Origin: Shinella kummerowiae
GTDB lineage: Bacteria; Pseudomonadota; Alphaproteobacteria; Rhizobiales; Rhizobiaceae
Assembly: GCF_009827055.1 (NCBI RefSeq)
Contig: NZ_WUMK01000003.1
Span: forward strand, 372,001 to 436,000
Reading direction: 5' to 3'
Length of the DNA stretch: 64,000 nucleotides
Shown here: positions 35,401 through 44,200 of the stretch, piece by piece
Layout of the letters: each line of letters opens with the position of its first letter
Numbering within the stretch: the stretch's first letter is position 1
Notes under the pieces: generated by a model
The model's database searches: none
What the model was told of the DNA's origin: nothing
Seen by the model: the letters and a program-made list of their open reading frames with translations, nothing else
Translations under genes and position numbers: made by a program

Positions 35401-35726
35401 TCGGCTTCGAGCCATTCGACGAAGGCCTTTTCCTGTTCGGGCGCGTCGAAATGTGACCAGTCGTCAATATGCCAGTCCGGTTCAGCCTCGTCATAGACGA
35501 CCTGCACCGGCCGATCGAGATCGACCCAATGGCATTCGCTGCGCAGGACGTCGTGCCGGCCGATCACCCGCCGCCAAGCCGCCTTGAAAGCCTCGAGGTC
35601 GAGTGGTCCTTCCAGCACGCACCAGCATTGCTCGAAATAGGTTCCGGACTCCGGCGCTTTCAGGGAGTGGAAGAGCATGCCGCTCTGCACGGGCGTCATT
35701 TCGAAGACGTCGACAACCTCTGCCAA
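32493..35726 (-). CDS. NRPS module: C(DCL-like)-A(Gly)-PCP
   Basis: A 1077-residue single-module NRPS without a termination domain. Condensation domain (about 1-430) has HHLLMDGW; its start FEMTPVQSGMLFHSLKAPESGTYFEQ resembles the class that normally follows epimerization domains. The adenylation domain (about 455-960) has A3 LYTSGSTGLPKGV, NLYGPTETTIW, YRTGDLARW and the A10 lysine in NGKVDRKAL. Reading the specificity positions by hand gives D-I-L-Q-L-G-L-I-W-K, which I recall as a glycine code. The PCP is DNFFDLGGHSLLV (about 995). Start is TTG at 35726 with AAAGGGA seven bases upstream, three bases after the preceding NRPS stop. The C-terminal 35 residues are polar; release must be by another protein. 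Confidence 0.92.
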   Translation of the reverse strand: MAEVVDVFEMTPVQSGMLFHSLKAPESGTYFEQCWCVLEGPLDLEAFKAAWRRVIGRHDVLRSECHWVDLDRPVQVVYDEAEPDWHIDDWSHFDAPEQEKAFVEWLEADRRRGFRLDEAPLLRFALIRLGKDRHRFLWSFHHLLMDGWCSSLLVGEMLKAYAGHALPPAPPPYRRYIDWRAGQDVDAARAYWSDELADAPDDVSFGLERGADEQEDAGFEIRETLDAETASQLATIARRERLTLATVLQGAWALLLSRYCGKDDVIFGTVLAGRPAELPGSETMVGLFLNTVPLRVETAPARKLVDWLRDLQAGHRQREQHGHAALSDIQRWSGAGANRPLFETLLIVENLPLSMQDAFARENSALSLSDPGSYERTSYPIALRIFPGEQTVLALTVDQGRLSQADARRVLRHYRGLLSAFAARPDARLGEFDILLPEERAHLLKMGRGRPAPLTPPIHEQVFARATQTPQKTAVVYTGAAGDSALSYHELAGRVGALAARLCAHGVGRGSVVAVCLDRSPDLLCALLATMQAGAAYLPIDPDYPAERIAYMLEDSGTVLVLADRASTLRVRFPGDIPIMSVDEPRIVEPGNVPAPAFLDADDLAYILYTSGSTGLPKGVAIRHGALSNFIQAMAHRPEITADDRLLALTTIGFDIAGLELFGPLAQGGTVVLTDGSASRDGAHLVDLIGRMRPSLMQSTPAGWRMLVEAGWKGDPDLRILCGGEALDSRLAAQLLERGRELWNLYGPTETTIWSAAIRVEPGMLAGAGVSVAGPIDRTELYVLDERGALAPLGVAGELHIAGAGLSPGYWGKPGLTAERFVPNPYRLNADDGLYLYRTGDLARWRENGTLDFLGRIDNQIKLRGYRIEPGEIEARLCAHPQVAESAVLVEQRGASQQLVAYLRWHGAVSGDPSGLLRDHMVAALPTYMVPAVYVPLDRFPLTPNGKVDRKALRGQRPPAAVESGAAPPVFGEPAATLAAIWREVLQTDHVGLSDNFFDLGGHSLLVITLQSAVRERLDLLLDITDVFRFPTLETMAGRIAALTGNGADSPNENDRVTPRLAGRERLAQRRTLRTVA

Positions 35727-35729
35727 GGC

Positions 35730-38700
35730 CTATCCCTTTCGTTGTCTGAGTTTGTCGAGCAGGCGGTCGACTTTGGCGGCCGCCGCACCGTCATCGGCCT
35801 TGATGGCCGTCAGGGCGGCAAGATGCTGGGCGGCGATCCGCTCCACCGTCTCCTGCCCGAACTGGGCGGGATCATAGTGCCACCGCAGATCGAGAACGCC
35901 CGCGCGACGGGCTGTGTGCAGTACAAGGCCATAACCGTCCGGGAGGACAGGGTTTGGAACCGACAGCCAGTCCAGGTGCGCATCGTCGATTTCCTGCCAG
36001 CAGAACAGGACATCGCCGCGGCCTGCAGCCGGATCAAGCCCCTGGCCGAAATCGGCGAGAAAGGCACCGCGACCGGCAATCTTGGAGCCAGGCCCTTGCC
36101 GTGGAACCGGCAGGAGCCGCGTGAAGTTGCCGATCGTGCGTTGCTGCGCCGCGGTGGGCCGCGTGGAGGTCAACGCATCGATGCTTGCCGTTTCGCAACC
36201 TGCTGTCTGCGCCAGCACGTGCTCAAGTGCGGCCAACGCCATTGTCTCGATCGACGCTGCGAGATGGCGCGCCGTGGTCTCCAGTCCGCGCACGGCCTGT
36301 GCGTCGAGAAATGCGGAAACCTCGGCACGAGGCGCGATGGCGGCCGGTTTTCCGGTTTGCGCCGGCTCTATGGTGGACGGAACAGTCGCCATATCGTTTG
36401 CCAGCCATCCGTCATAGTCCCCCGTCGCATGCAGCGCGGGAATGCCGCCTGCGGCCAGCCTCGTAGACGTTTCCTTCATATCGCTGGCGATCCAGGTCAG
36501 CGCCTGGGCATCGAGCAGCAGCGGATGCGCCGCAATCGCGCAGGCCCGGTCGCCGCCCCGCTGGACGGTCCGCACACCGAAAGCCATGGCCTCCCCGTCA
36601 GACGCGACTGTCCGCGCCCATTGCAGAAGCGCTGCATCATCGTCCGCCGCTGTTTCCGACATAGCGTCGTAAAGACGCCCGCGCAGTGCGGGGTGATGGT
36701 TGGCGACGATCTCTGCTGCCTGCCTCGCATCATCGGCGGAACCCGGCCAAGGTAGGATGACGAGCCAAGGCTCAAGCGCAGCATTGTGGTTGTGGCGCTG
36801 CCAGATGCTCGATCGCGACGGCGCATCATCGTTCGCCATGACGGCCGCGGCCTGGGCGGCAACTGTCTGGAGTTCGAAGATCTGGGTTGGGCCGAGGCCG
36901 AAACCCGCCGCCTGTGCGCGGGCAACGATGCGCACACCGATAATGGAATCACCGCCAAGATCGAAGAAATTGTCCTCGACGCCGATATCGTCCCGCTTCA
37001 GCACGTCCTTCCAGATGGCCAGCAAAGCGTCTTCCGTCGCGTTACGCGGGGCGACGATGACGGAACGGGCAAGCGACACCTGCGGCACAGGAAGCCGCTT
37101 GCGATCGACCTTGCCACTCGGATTGAGCGGAAACGCTCGCAGCAGAACAAAAGCCGTCGGCACCATGTAGCGCGGCAGTTGCGCCATGAGCGACTGGCGA
37201 AGCGTCCGCTCCATCTGCCCGTCCTCGATCGCGACCGACGAATCCTGGACCAGCACATAGGCGACGAGCCGCTCGTTCGCCTCGTCGAGCATGACGATCG
37301 CCTGATCGACAACCTTGTCTTGCAGCAATCGATCCTCGATCTCACCGATCTCGATGCGGTAGCCACGGAGCTTCACCTGGAAATCGGTCCGCCCGACGAA
37401 TTCGATTTCCCCGTTGTCCTGCCGGACCACGGCATCGCCGGTCTTGTAGAGGCGCGGCGCGGGGCTTTCCTCGTCATAGAACGGGTTGGGCACGAAACGT
37501 GCGGCGGCCAGCCCCGGGCGGTTCCAGTAGCCCGGGCTGAGGCACACACCGCCGATATAAAGCTCGCCGGTGATGCCGCGCGGAAGCGGCTCCAGATAGG
37601 GGTCCAGTACATGCAGATGCGTGTTGTCGAGCAGGCCGCCGATCGGAACTTTGCCGCTTTCCGCGTGCCGCATCGTCACCTGCAAGGCGCTCGCCCAGAT
37701 CGTCGCCTCGGTCGGGCCGTAGACGTTCCAGAGGATCTTCGTGCGTTCCAGCAGGCGGCGGGCGAGCGGCGCATCCAGCGCCTCGCCGCCGCACAGCGCC
37801 GTCAGCGTCGCGCATCCCTGCCAGCCGCTGTCGAGCAGCATGCGCCAATAGGCTGGCGTCGCCTGCATATGGGATATCCGGTCGTCGGCCAGCACCTGCC
37901 CCAGCCGCACCGGCGCAAGCAGCAGGTCCTGGCCGTAGAGGATGACGGTGGCGCCGACGCTAAGCGGCAGCAGCATTTCGAGAATGGAGATATCGAATGT
38001 CGGCGTCGTGATGGCGAGCATCCGGTCGCCCGGCTTCAGGCCCGGCACTTCCGCCATGGACCGCAGGTGGTTCAGCAGGCTGGCATGGCCGATCGGCACG
38101 CCGTTGGGCCGTCCCGTGCTGCCGCTCGTGTAAAGCAGATAGGCGATGCGCGTCTGATCCGCCGACGGCAGTGCTGCCGGCTCAGCGGCCTGCGCCACCA
38201 TTACCGATGGATCCATGCAGCGGTGATCGGGATAGGCTTGCGGCCGGTCCGTCAGGATCAGGCCGACGCCGGCGTCCTCCAGCACATAGGCGACCCGGTC
38301 CGCGGGATGGTCGGGATCGAGCGGCACGTAAATGGCGCCGGCCTTGAGGATGGCGAGGAAGGCGAGGATCGAATGTCCTTTGCCCGGCAGCGACACAGCC
38401 ACCCGGTCTCCCGGCCGGACGGGGTCCGGCAAGGACAGCAGCGCGAAGGCAAGCAGATCCGTTTCGTGTTCGAGATCGCGGTAGGTCCAGATGCGGCCGT
38501 CGTTTTCCAGCGCGACGGCATCCGGATGATACCCGGCAACATCCGAAATTGCTTCGTGCACGGTCTTTGCGGGAAGAGGCCGCGCCACCGGTGTGCCGAG
38601 ATCGATGACCGCCTGCCGTTCATCCCGCGCCATGTACGGCAATGCCGGCAGACGAGCATCCGGTGCCTGGATGATCGAGAGGAGAAGTTGCCAGAAATGC

Positions 38701-40094
38701 TGCGCCATGCGCTCGATGCGCCAGGAATCGAAGAGAGCGGCACGGTATTCGATCGTCAGGAGATATCCGGACTCACGCTCCATCATGTACCAGCTGAGAT
38801 CGACCTTGGTTTCGCTCAAGGGTGCTGGGTGCTGGCAGACGGAAAGACCATCGATGCCGAAATCGACCGTCTCGGCGTTCTGTTGCCGGTATCCGCCCGA
38901 TTGCAGCTGGAACATGATCTGCGAGAGCGGGTTTTGGCGCGCATCGCGGTTCATGCCGAGCGCATCGGCGAGCATGGGGAACGGGAAGTCCTGATGTTCG
39001 AGCGCGTCGGAAAAATTTTCCTGCACATGCGCGACCCACGCGGCGAAGGTCATACCGGGGTCGAGCCGGTTGCGCAGCACGAGCGTGTTGGTGAAGAGGC
39101 CGATCAGTTGCGCCGCTTCGGAGTCCGCGCGGCCGGCGACGGGCGTGCAGATGGTTAGGTCCTGTTGGCCGCAATACCGATGCAGCAGCAGCTTGAAGGC
39201 GGCCGCAAGCACGATGAAAGGCGTAGTGCCGAGCTGACTTGCGAGCGCGCTCACGCTTGCCGAAATCTCGCGGGAAACGGTCCGCGAAACGGTGGCCGAC
39301 GCCATGTCGATGCTCGTGCGACGCGACCGGTCGGCCGGCAGTTCAAGCGGTTTGAGATCAGCGAGGTGTTTTTTCCAGTAGGCCTCCTGACGCGCGCATT
39401 GCGCGCCCTGAAGCCAAGCCTGCTGGTCGAGGACAAGATCGGCGAAACTGCGGGGAAGCGGTTGAAGGTCCGGTTCGACACCCTTCGAATAGGCGCGGTA
39501 ACACGTCGTGATCTCGCGCATCAGCACACCGCGCGACCATCCGTCGGAGATGATATGGTGCAGGGTAATGGCCAGCAGGTGATCGTGTTCATCCACACGA
39601 ACGAGATGTGCGCGCAGCAGCGGTGCCGTGGCGAGATCGAACGGTTCGGTGGCGATATTTCGTGCCACCTCTTCGAGCCGGTCGAGCGACCCGGCGACTT
39701 CGGTGTAATCCAGCCGGAATGTGCAGTGTGGCAAGACATCCTGCCACGGCTCGCCGTCGGTGACGGGGAATGCCGTGCGCAGAGGCTCATGCCGGTCGAC
39801 GATCGTCTGCAGGCTGCGCTCCAGGGCATGGCGATCGATTGGTCCCTGGAACCGCCAGCGATAGGCAACGTGGTAGGCCGAGTTTTCAGGGTAAAGGCTT
39901 TGTTGCAGCCAGAAGTGCATCTGGCCGGGCGAAAGCGGCAGCCGCGCCGGGCGCAAAAGCACCGTTTCCTGCGGCGCGACACGCTCCCAGGCGATTCCCC
40001 TCGCCTCCAGTTGCCGGCGGAAATCGGCCCGCTGTTCCGGGCCGAGCGCCGCCACACGCGCACGAAGCAGGTCGATCGGATCAGCAGTGTTCAC
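35730..40094 (-). CDS. NRPS module: C-A(Gly)-PCP-E (E domain inactivated)
   Basis: A 1454-residue NRPS. Start is GTG at 40094 with GAAGGGG six bases upstream, 11 bases after the monooxygenase stop. Condensation domain (about 45-480) has LHHIISDGW. The adenylation domain (about 500-1000) has code D-I-L-Q-L-G-V-I-W-K by manual reading, glycine-like; its A3 reads TSGSTGRPNGV with Asn in place of the conserved Lys, while A10 Lys (SGKVDRKRL) is kept. PCP is DNFFDLGGDSIIG. The last 380 residues match an epimerization domain in outline (HNHNAALEPWLVILPW, RTIGNFTRLLPV), but the HHxxxDG motif reads HPLLLDA, so the catalytic His is Pro. A dead epimerase after a glycine module is chemically sensible. 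Confidence 0.9.
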   Translation of the reverse strand: MNTADPIDLLRARVAALGPEQRADFRRQLEARGIAWERVAPQETVLLRPARLPLSPGQMHFWLQQSLYPENSAYHVAYRWRFQGPIDRHALERSLQTIVDRHEPLRTAFPVTDGEPWQDVLPHCTFRLDYTEVAGSLDRLEEVARNIATEPFDLATAPLLRAHLVRVDEHDHLLAITLHHIISDGWSRGVLMREITTCYRAYSKGVEPDLQPLPRSFADLVLDQQAWLQGAQCARQEAYWKKHLADLKPLELPADRSRRTSIDMASATVSRTVSREISASVSALASQLGTTPFIVLAAAFKLLLHRYCGQQDLTICTPVAGRADSEAAQLIGLFTNTLVLRNRLDPGMTFAAWVAHVQENFSDALEHQDFPFPMLADALGMNRDARQNPLSQIMFQLQSGGYRQQNAETVDFGIDGLSVCQHPAPLSETKVDLSWYMMERESGYLLTIEYRAALFDSWRIERMAQHFWQLLLSIIQAPDARLPALPYMARDERQAVIDLGTPVARPLPAKTVHEAISDVAGYHPDAVALENDGRIWTYRDLEHETDLLAFALLSLPDPVRPGDRVAVSLPGKGHSILAFLAILKAGAIYVPLDPDHPADRVAYVLEDAGVGLILTDRPQAYPDHRCMDPSVMVAQAAEPAALPSADQTRIAYLLYTSGSTGRPNGVPIGHASLLNHLRSMAEVPGLKPGDRMLAITTPTFDISILEMLLPLSVGATVILYGQDLLLAPVRLGQVLADDRISHMQATPAYWRMLLDSGWQGCATLTALCGGEALDAPLARRLLERTKILWNVYGPTEATIWASALQVTMRHAESGKVPIGGLLDNTHLHVLDPYLEPLPRGITGELYIGGVCLSPGYWNRPGLAAARFVPNPFYDEESPAPRLYKTGDAVVRQDNGEIEFVGRTDFQVKLRGYRIEIGEIEDRLLQDKVVDQAIVMLDEANERLVAYVLVQDSSVAIEDGQMERTLRQSLMAQLPRYMVPTAFVLLRAFPLNPSGKVDRKRLPVPQVSLARSVIVAPRNATEDALLAIWKDVLKRDDIGVEDNFFDLGGDSIIGVRIVARAQAAGFGLGPTQIFELQTVAAQAAAVMANDDAPSRSSIWQRHNHNAALEPWLVILPWPGSADDARQAAEIVANHHPALRGRLYDAMSETAADDDAALLQWARTVASDGEAMAFGVRTVQRGGDRACAIAAHPLLLDAQALTWIASDMKETSTRLAAGGIPALHATGDYDGWLANDMATVPSTIEPAQTGKPAAIAPRAEVSAFLDAQAVRGLETTARHLAASIETMALAALEHVLAQTAGCETASIDALTSTRPTAAQQRTIGNFTRLLPVPRQGPGSKIAGRGAFLADFGQGLDPAAGRGDVLFCWQEIDDAHLDWLSVPNPVLPDGYGLVLHTARRAGVLDLRWHYDPAQFGQETVERIAAQHLAALTAIKADDGAAAAKVDRLLDKLRQRKG

Positions 40095-40105
40095 GGCTGG
40101 CCCCT

Positions 40106-41173
40106 TCAAACGGCTTCGGCGAGCGGCACCCGGCCGGCATGGATCTTTGCCAACCGCGCAAGATGCGGCAGACCGCCCATGACCAGATCGTAGTCCTGGA
40201 CGAAATCGATCAGGCAGGCGATCTCGTCGATGCCAGCGTCGCCGAGCGCCTCGACGGTTTCGGCGCATCCTTCCGGCGTGCCAATCAGCGAGCGCCCCTT
40301 GATGAAGCCCTCGACGCCGAACTCGATGAGGCTGTCGAGGTCGTCCTTGCTGAAATTCTCCAGCGCGATATCGAGCCCCATGCTGCGAGCCAGCCCTTCG
40401 AGCAGGTGGTAGTGGGTCCGCAGGTATTCGCTGAACGGCCCCTTCACATTCGCCTTGACCTCGTCCGCATCCGCGCCAAGGAAGGTGTGCACCATGATCG
40501 TCACCGTGCCGGAGGCCGGATCGTGACCGTGTTTTTCCAGCGACCGGCGGTAGGCCTGGATTTTCGGCGTGAGGGTTTCAAGCGTTTCACCCAACAGGGC
40601 GGTCAGCACGTTGATGCCGCGGCGACCCGCCTCGACGAAGGTTTCGGTCGACTGGCAGGCGACCCAGAAGGGAACGCGCGGCTGAACCGGGCGCGGCAAG
40701 GTCTTGGCCTCGACGACGCTGCCGTCCGCATCCTCGAACGGCACGGTTTCCCCGGCCAAAAGCTTGGAAAGCTGGTCATAGCTGCGCCACATCAGGCTGC
40801 GCCGGCTGCCATGCGGCTCGCGCGAGAGGACGAACTCGTTGCGCGTCCAGCCCGACGCGATAGCGACACCGGCTCGGCCACCGGAAAGATTGTCGACGAC
40901 GGCGATTTCCTCGGCCACGCGCACGGGGTGATGCAGCGGCAGGACGATGCTGCCGGAGCGCAACTGCACCCGCTTGGTGATCATCGCCAATGCGGCGTGG
41001 ATGGTGGACGGATTGGGATAGAGACCGCCGAAGGCATGGAAATGCCGCTCCGGCACCCAGAGGGCCGCAAGACCGTTGTCATCGGCAAAGCGCGCACTTT
41101 CGGTGAGCAGGCGGTAGCGATCCTTGCTGGGGCTCGCACCGTCGCCGTCGAAGTAGAAAAGGCTGAATTTCAT
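40106..41173 (-). CDS. Luciferase-like monooxygenase of natural-product type (MupA family)
   Basis: A 355-residue flavin-dependent monooxygenase of the class found in PKS/NRPS clusters (MKFSLFYFDGDG, ALWVPERHFHAFGGLYPNPS, VRVAEEIAVVDNLSGGR, GVAIASGWTRNEFVL). It uses reduced FMN supplied in trans. Start at 41173 is preferred over 41182 because GGAG lies ten bases upstream of it and only one base from the alternative. Between the PKS and the glycine-loading NRPS genes, its most likely task is hydroxylating the carrier-bound polyketide/fatty acyl intermediate, as the homologous MOX domain does in microginin- and puwainaphycin-type assembly lines. Role inferred; family firm. Confidence 0.9.
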   Translation of the reverse strand: MKFSLFYFDGDGASPSKDRYRLLTESARFADDNGLAALWVPERHFHAFGGLYPNPSTIHAALAMITKRVQLRSGSIVLPLHHPVRVAEEIAVVDNLSGGRAGVAIASGWTRNEFVLSREPHGSRRSLMWRSYDQLSKLLAGETVPFEDADGSVVEAKTLPRPVQPRVPFWVACQSTETFVEAGRRGINVLTALLGETLETLTPKIQAYRRSLEKHGHDPASGTVTIMVHTFLGADADEVKANVKGPFSEYLRTHYHLLEGLARSMGLDIALENFSKDDLDSLIEFGVEGFIKGRSLIGTPEGCAETVEALGDAGIDEIACLIDFVQDYDLVMGGLPHLARLAKIHAGRVPLAEAV

Positions 41174-41211
41174 GGTGTTCATGCTCCGTGGGGACTGGTC
41201 GTTGTCTGGAT

Positions 41212-44200
41212 CTATGCTTCGCGGCGCGCGCCGACGGCCTCGATGCCGTCGAGAAGCGCTTCAAGGGTTTCCTGCTCGCGTCGGGCGGCTTCGAGTGAAT
41301 CGCGGATGACTGCGGCTATTCCGGCCACCGTCGGCGCCTCGAACAGCAGGGCGCGCATCGGCAGGTCGGTGGCGAATTGCTTGCGCAGGCGCGTCACCAC
41401 CTGCACCGCGAGCAGCGAATGCCCGCCGAGTTCGAAGAAATTGTCCATGGCGCCGATGCGCTCGATGCCGAGGAGTTCGCGCATGACGGATGCCACGGTC
41501 GCCTCCACCGGATCACGCGGCGCGACATAGGCCGTGCGGATGCCCTGGCGGCCGGTCGCGGCGTCAGGGGCGGCCGGCGTCGCTTCCACCGTCGCCTGCA
41601 TCGCCGCAGCCATGCGGTGATGCAGATGTTCGGGCGTCACGACGACACGGATGAGTTCCGGACGGGCGAGGACGGCACGCGTGACCTGCCACACCTCGTC
41701 CGCATCGATGGCTTTGGCATAGAGGCTTCCGCCTTCTCCACGATTCTGCCCGTAAGGCAGGCACGTATCCCAGTTGATCGCCTGCCAGACCGGTTGCGTT
41801 TTGCCGCGCTGCGCCTCGACGAAAGCATCGAGGAAGCTGTTGGCCGCCGCATAGGCGGCGAGGCCGCCGCCGCCAAGGATAGAGGAGAGTGACGACTGGA
41901 CGAGCACGAAATCGGGCTGAGCCGTCGAGAGCGCGGCGGCAAGGGCAGGCAGCCCGGCGACCTTGGTTGCGAAGAGGCCGCTGGAGCCCTCCATCGTCGT
42001 CTCCGCAAGCGGGCAATGAAAGAGTTCGCCCATGCCGGCCGTGTGGAAGACGCCCCGGATCGGGCTGAACCGCCGCTGGCCGTCGTCCAGAGCAGGGGCC
42101 AGCCATTCCGGATCGGACAGGTCGCCGCTGAAGAGAACATAGTGTTCTCCCGGCGTATCGATGTCGCGCAGCGTGCGAACGAAGCGGCTGACGGGATGCT
42201 GCGGACTGTGTGAGGCAAGCCAATGCTCCCATTCGGCCGGGGGTGGTAATCCGGCCCGACCGGCGAGGATCACCCGCGCACCGTGCGACTGGATGAGCGC
42301 ACGGGCGTAGATAAGGCCGAGACCATCAACCAGATCGCCGGCGACGAGATAGGTCGCGCCATCTTGCAAGGTCGGAACCTCGGCGGGCTCGGCGACCGGG
42401 CTTGCCACGTGCCCCACCAGCCAGGCAAATCCACCGCGCAGCGCCGAAACCGTCGCATCCTCCCGCCACGGCCTGAGCAGGGCGCCGGAAAGGCCTGCAA
42501 CCATCGACGCGGGATTGGTATCCGGCAGATCGATGCTGCGGCAGTTCAACCCCGGCAGCTCTTGCGGCAGGACCCGCAGGCTTCCCAGCACCATGGCGGC
42601 GTGCGGGTCGAGCATTTCCGAACCGGTGACCTGATGCATGCCGCTTGCCAGCACCGTCAGCAATGCAGGTTTTTCGGCGACGTCGGTCAGCGCGCGTCCG
42701 AGCGCCAGCGTGCTCGCAAAACCAGCGTTGGAACCGGGCTCTCTGCCAAGGGCGAAACCGTTGACGATCTGGTCGGGCGCATAACCCTTCGCCGCCAGAT
42801 CGGCCAAGAGGGCGCGGTAGTGATCGGCATCGGCCGGATCGAGGCGATAGGTCTCGCCGTCGAAAGCAAACGAATCCCCTACCTCGACATGGATTGTTTC
42901 CACGTGCTCCGACAGCGCACCGATCGCCGTTGCCGTCACCCGACCGTTCAGCAGCAACCAGCGCCGCCTTTCCCCACGACGATCGTCCACCACGGGAAGC
43001 GTCGTGTCGCGCGTCCATGTCGGCTGGTGAAACCAGTCGGAGAGATCGGCGAGCCGTTCCGATGGACCGTCTTCTACCGCCACCGGCGACACCGGTGGGA
43101 TCCAGTAGGACGTGTGCTGGAACGGATAGGTGGGCAGGCCAACGCGGCGCGACGCGCCTTTTCGCACCATTGCCCAATCGACATCGATACCGGCCGTCCA
43201 AAGTTCGCCGAAGGCGAGCAGGGCGTGGTCGGCGGCGTCGCGCGCAGAGCCCGCATCGGGCAAGGACGCCACGGCACGCATATCCGGCCGCGCCTGCTGG
43301 CGGGCAAGCCGGGTCAGCGACGAGCCAGGACCGACCTCCAGCAGGACCGGATTGGGAAGCTCTAGGACGCGGGCAAGGCCGGGTCCGAAAAGCACGGTTC
43401 CGCGCAGGTGGGCGACCCAATAGGCAGGGTCCGTCGCCTGTTCGGCCGTCAGCCAGTCGCCGGTGAGGTTCGACAGGATGTCGAGCATCGGCGGATTGAG
43501 TTTGACGGTGCCAAGAATCTCGGAAAATTCCTCGAGCGCCGGTTCCATCATGAAGCTGTGGAAGGCATGGGAGGTGCGCAACGGCCGGCTGCCGAGGCCG
43601 CTTCGATCGAACTGCTCGGCGAGCGCCGCGATCGCGTCCGTGGTTCCGGCAAGCACGCAGCTGCGCGGACCGTTGACGGCAGCAAGCTCGACGTCGGCAG
43701 ATAGCACGGACCGGGCTTCCGTCTCCGACAACATGACCGACAGCATTGCGCCCGGTGCGCAGGCCTGCATCAGGCGGCCGCGCGCGCAGACGATGCGGAG
43801 CGCATCCTCCAGCGAAAACACGCCGGCAAGGCAGGCCGCCACATATTCGCCGATGCTGTGTCCCAGCAGCGCACGCGGTTGCAGGCCCCTGGCGAGCCAC
43901 ATCTGCGCCAACGCGTATTCGACGACGAAGAGCGCCGGCTGGGTCGCCTCCGTACGGTTGAGTGCCTCCGGGCTGGCGTCACCAGCATAAAGCAGCGTTT
44001 TCAGATCAAGATCGTCCGGCAGACCTGCAATACAGGCATCGAAGGCCGCCTTGAAGACAGGATCGCGATCGTAGAGTTCGCGCGCCATTCCGGCATGCTG
44101 CGATCCCTGCCCCGGAAAGAGGAAGACGAGGCTTGGATCACCGGGCAATACCTCGCCGGCAACGCAGTCCGGTCCTTCGCCGGCCGCAAGCAGCGCGCAG

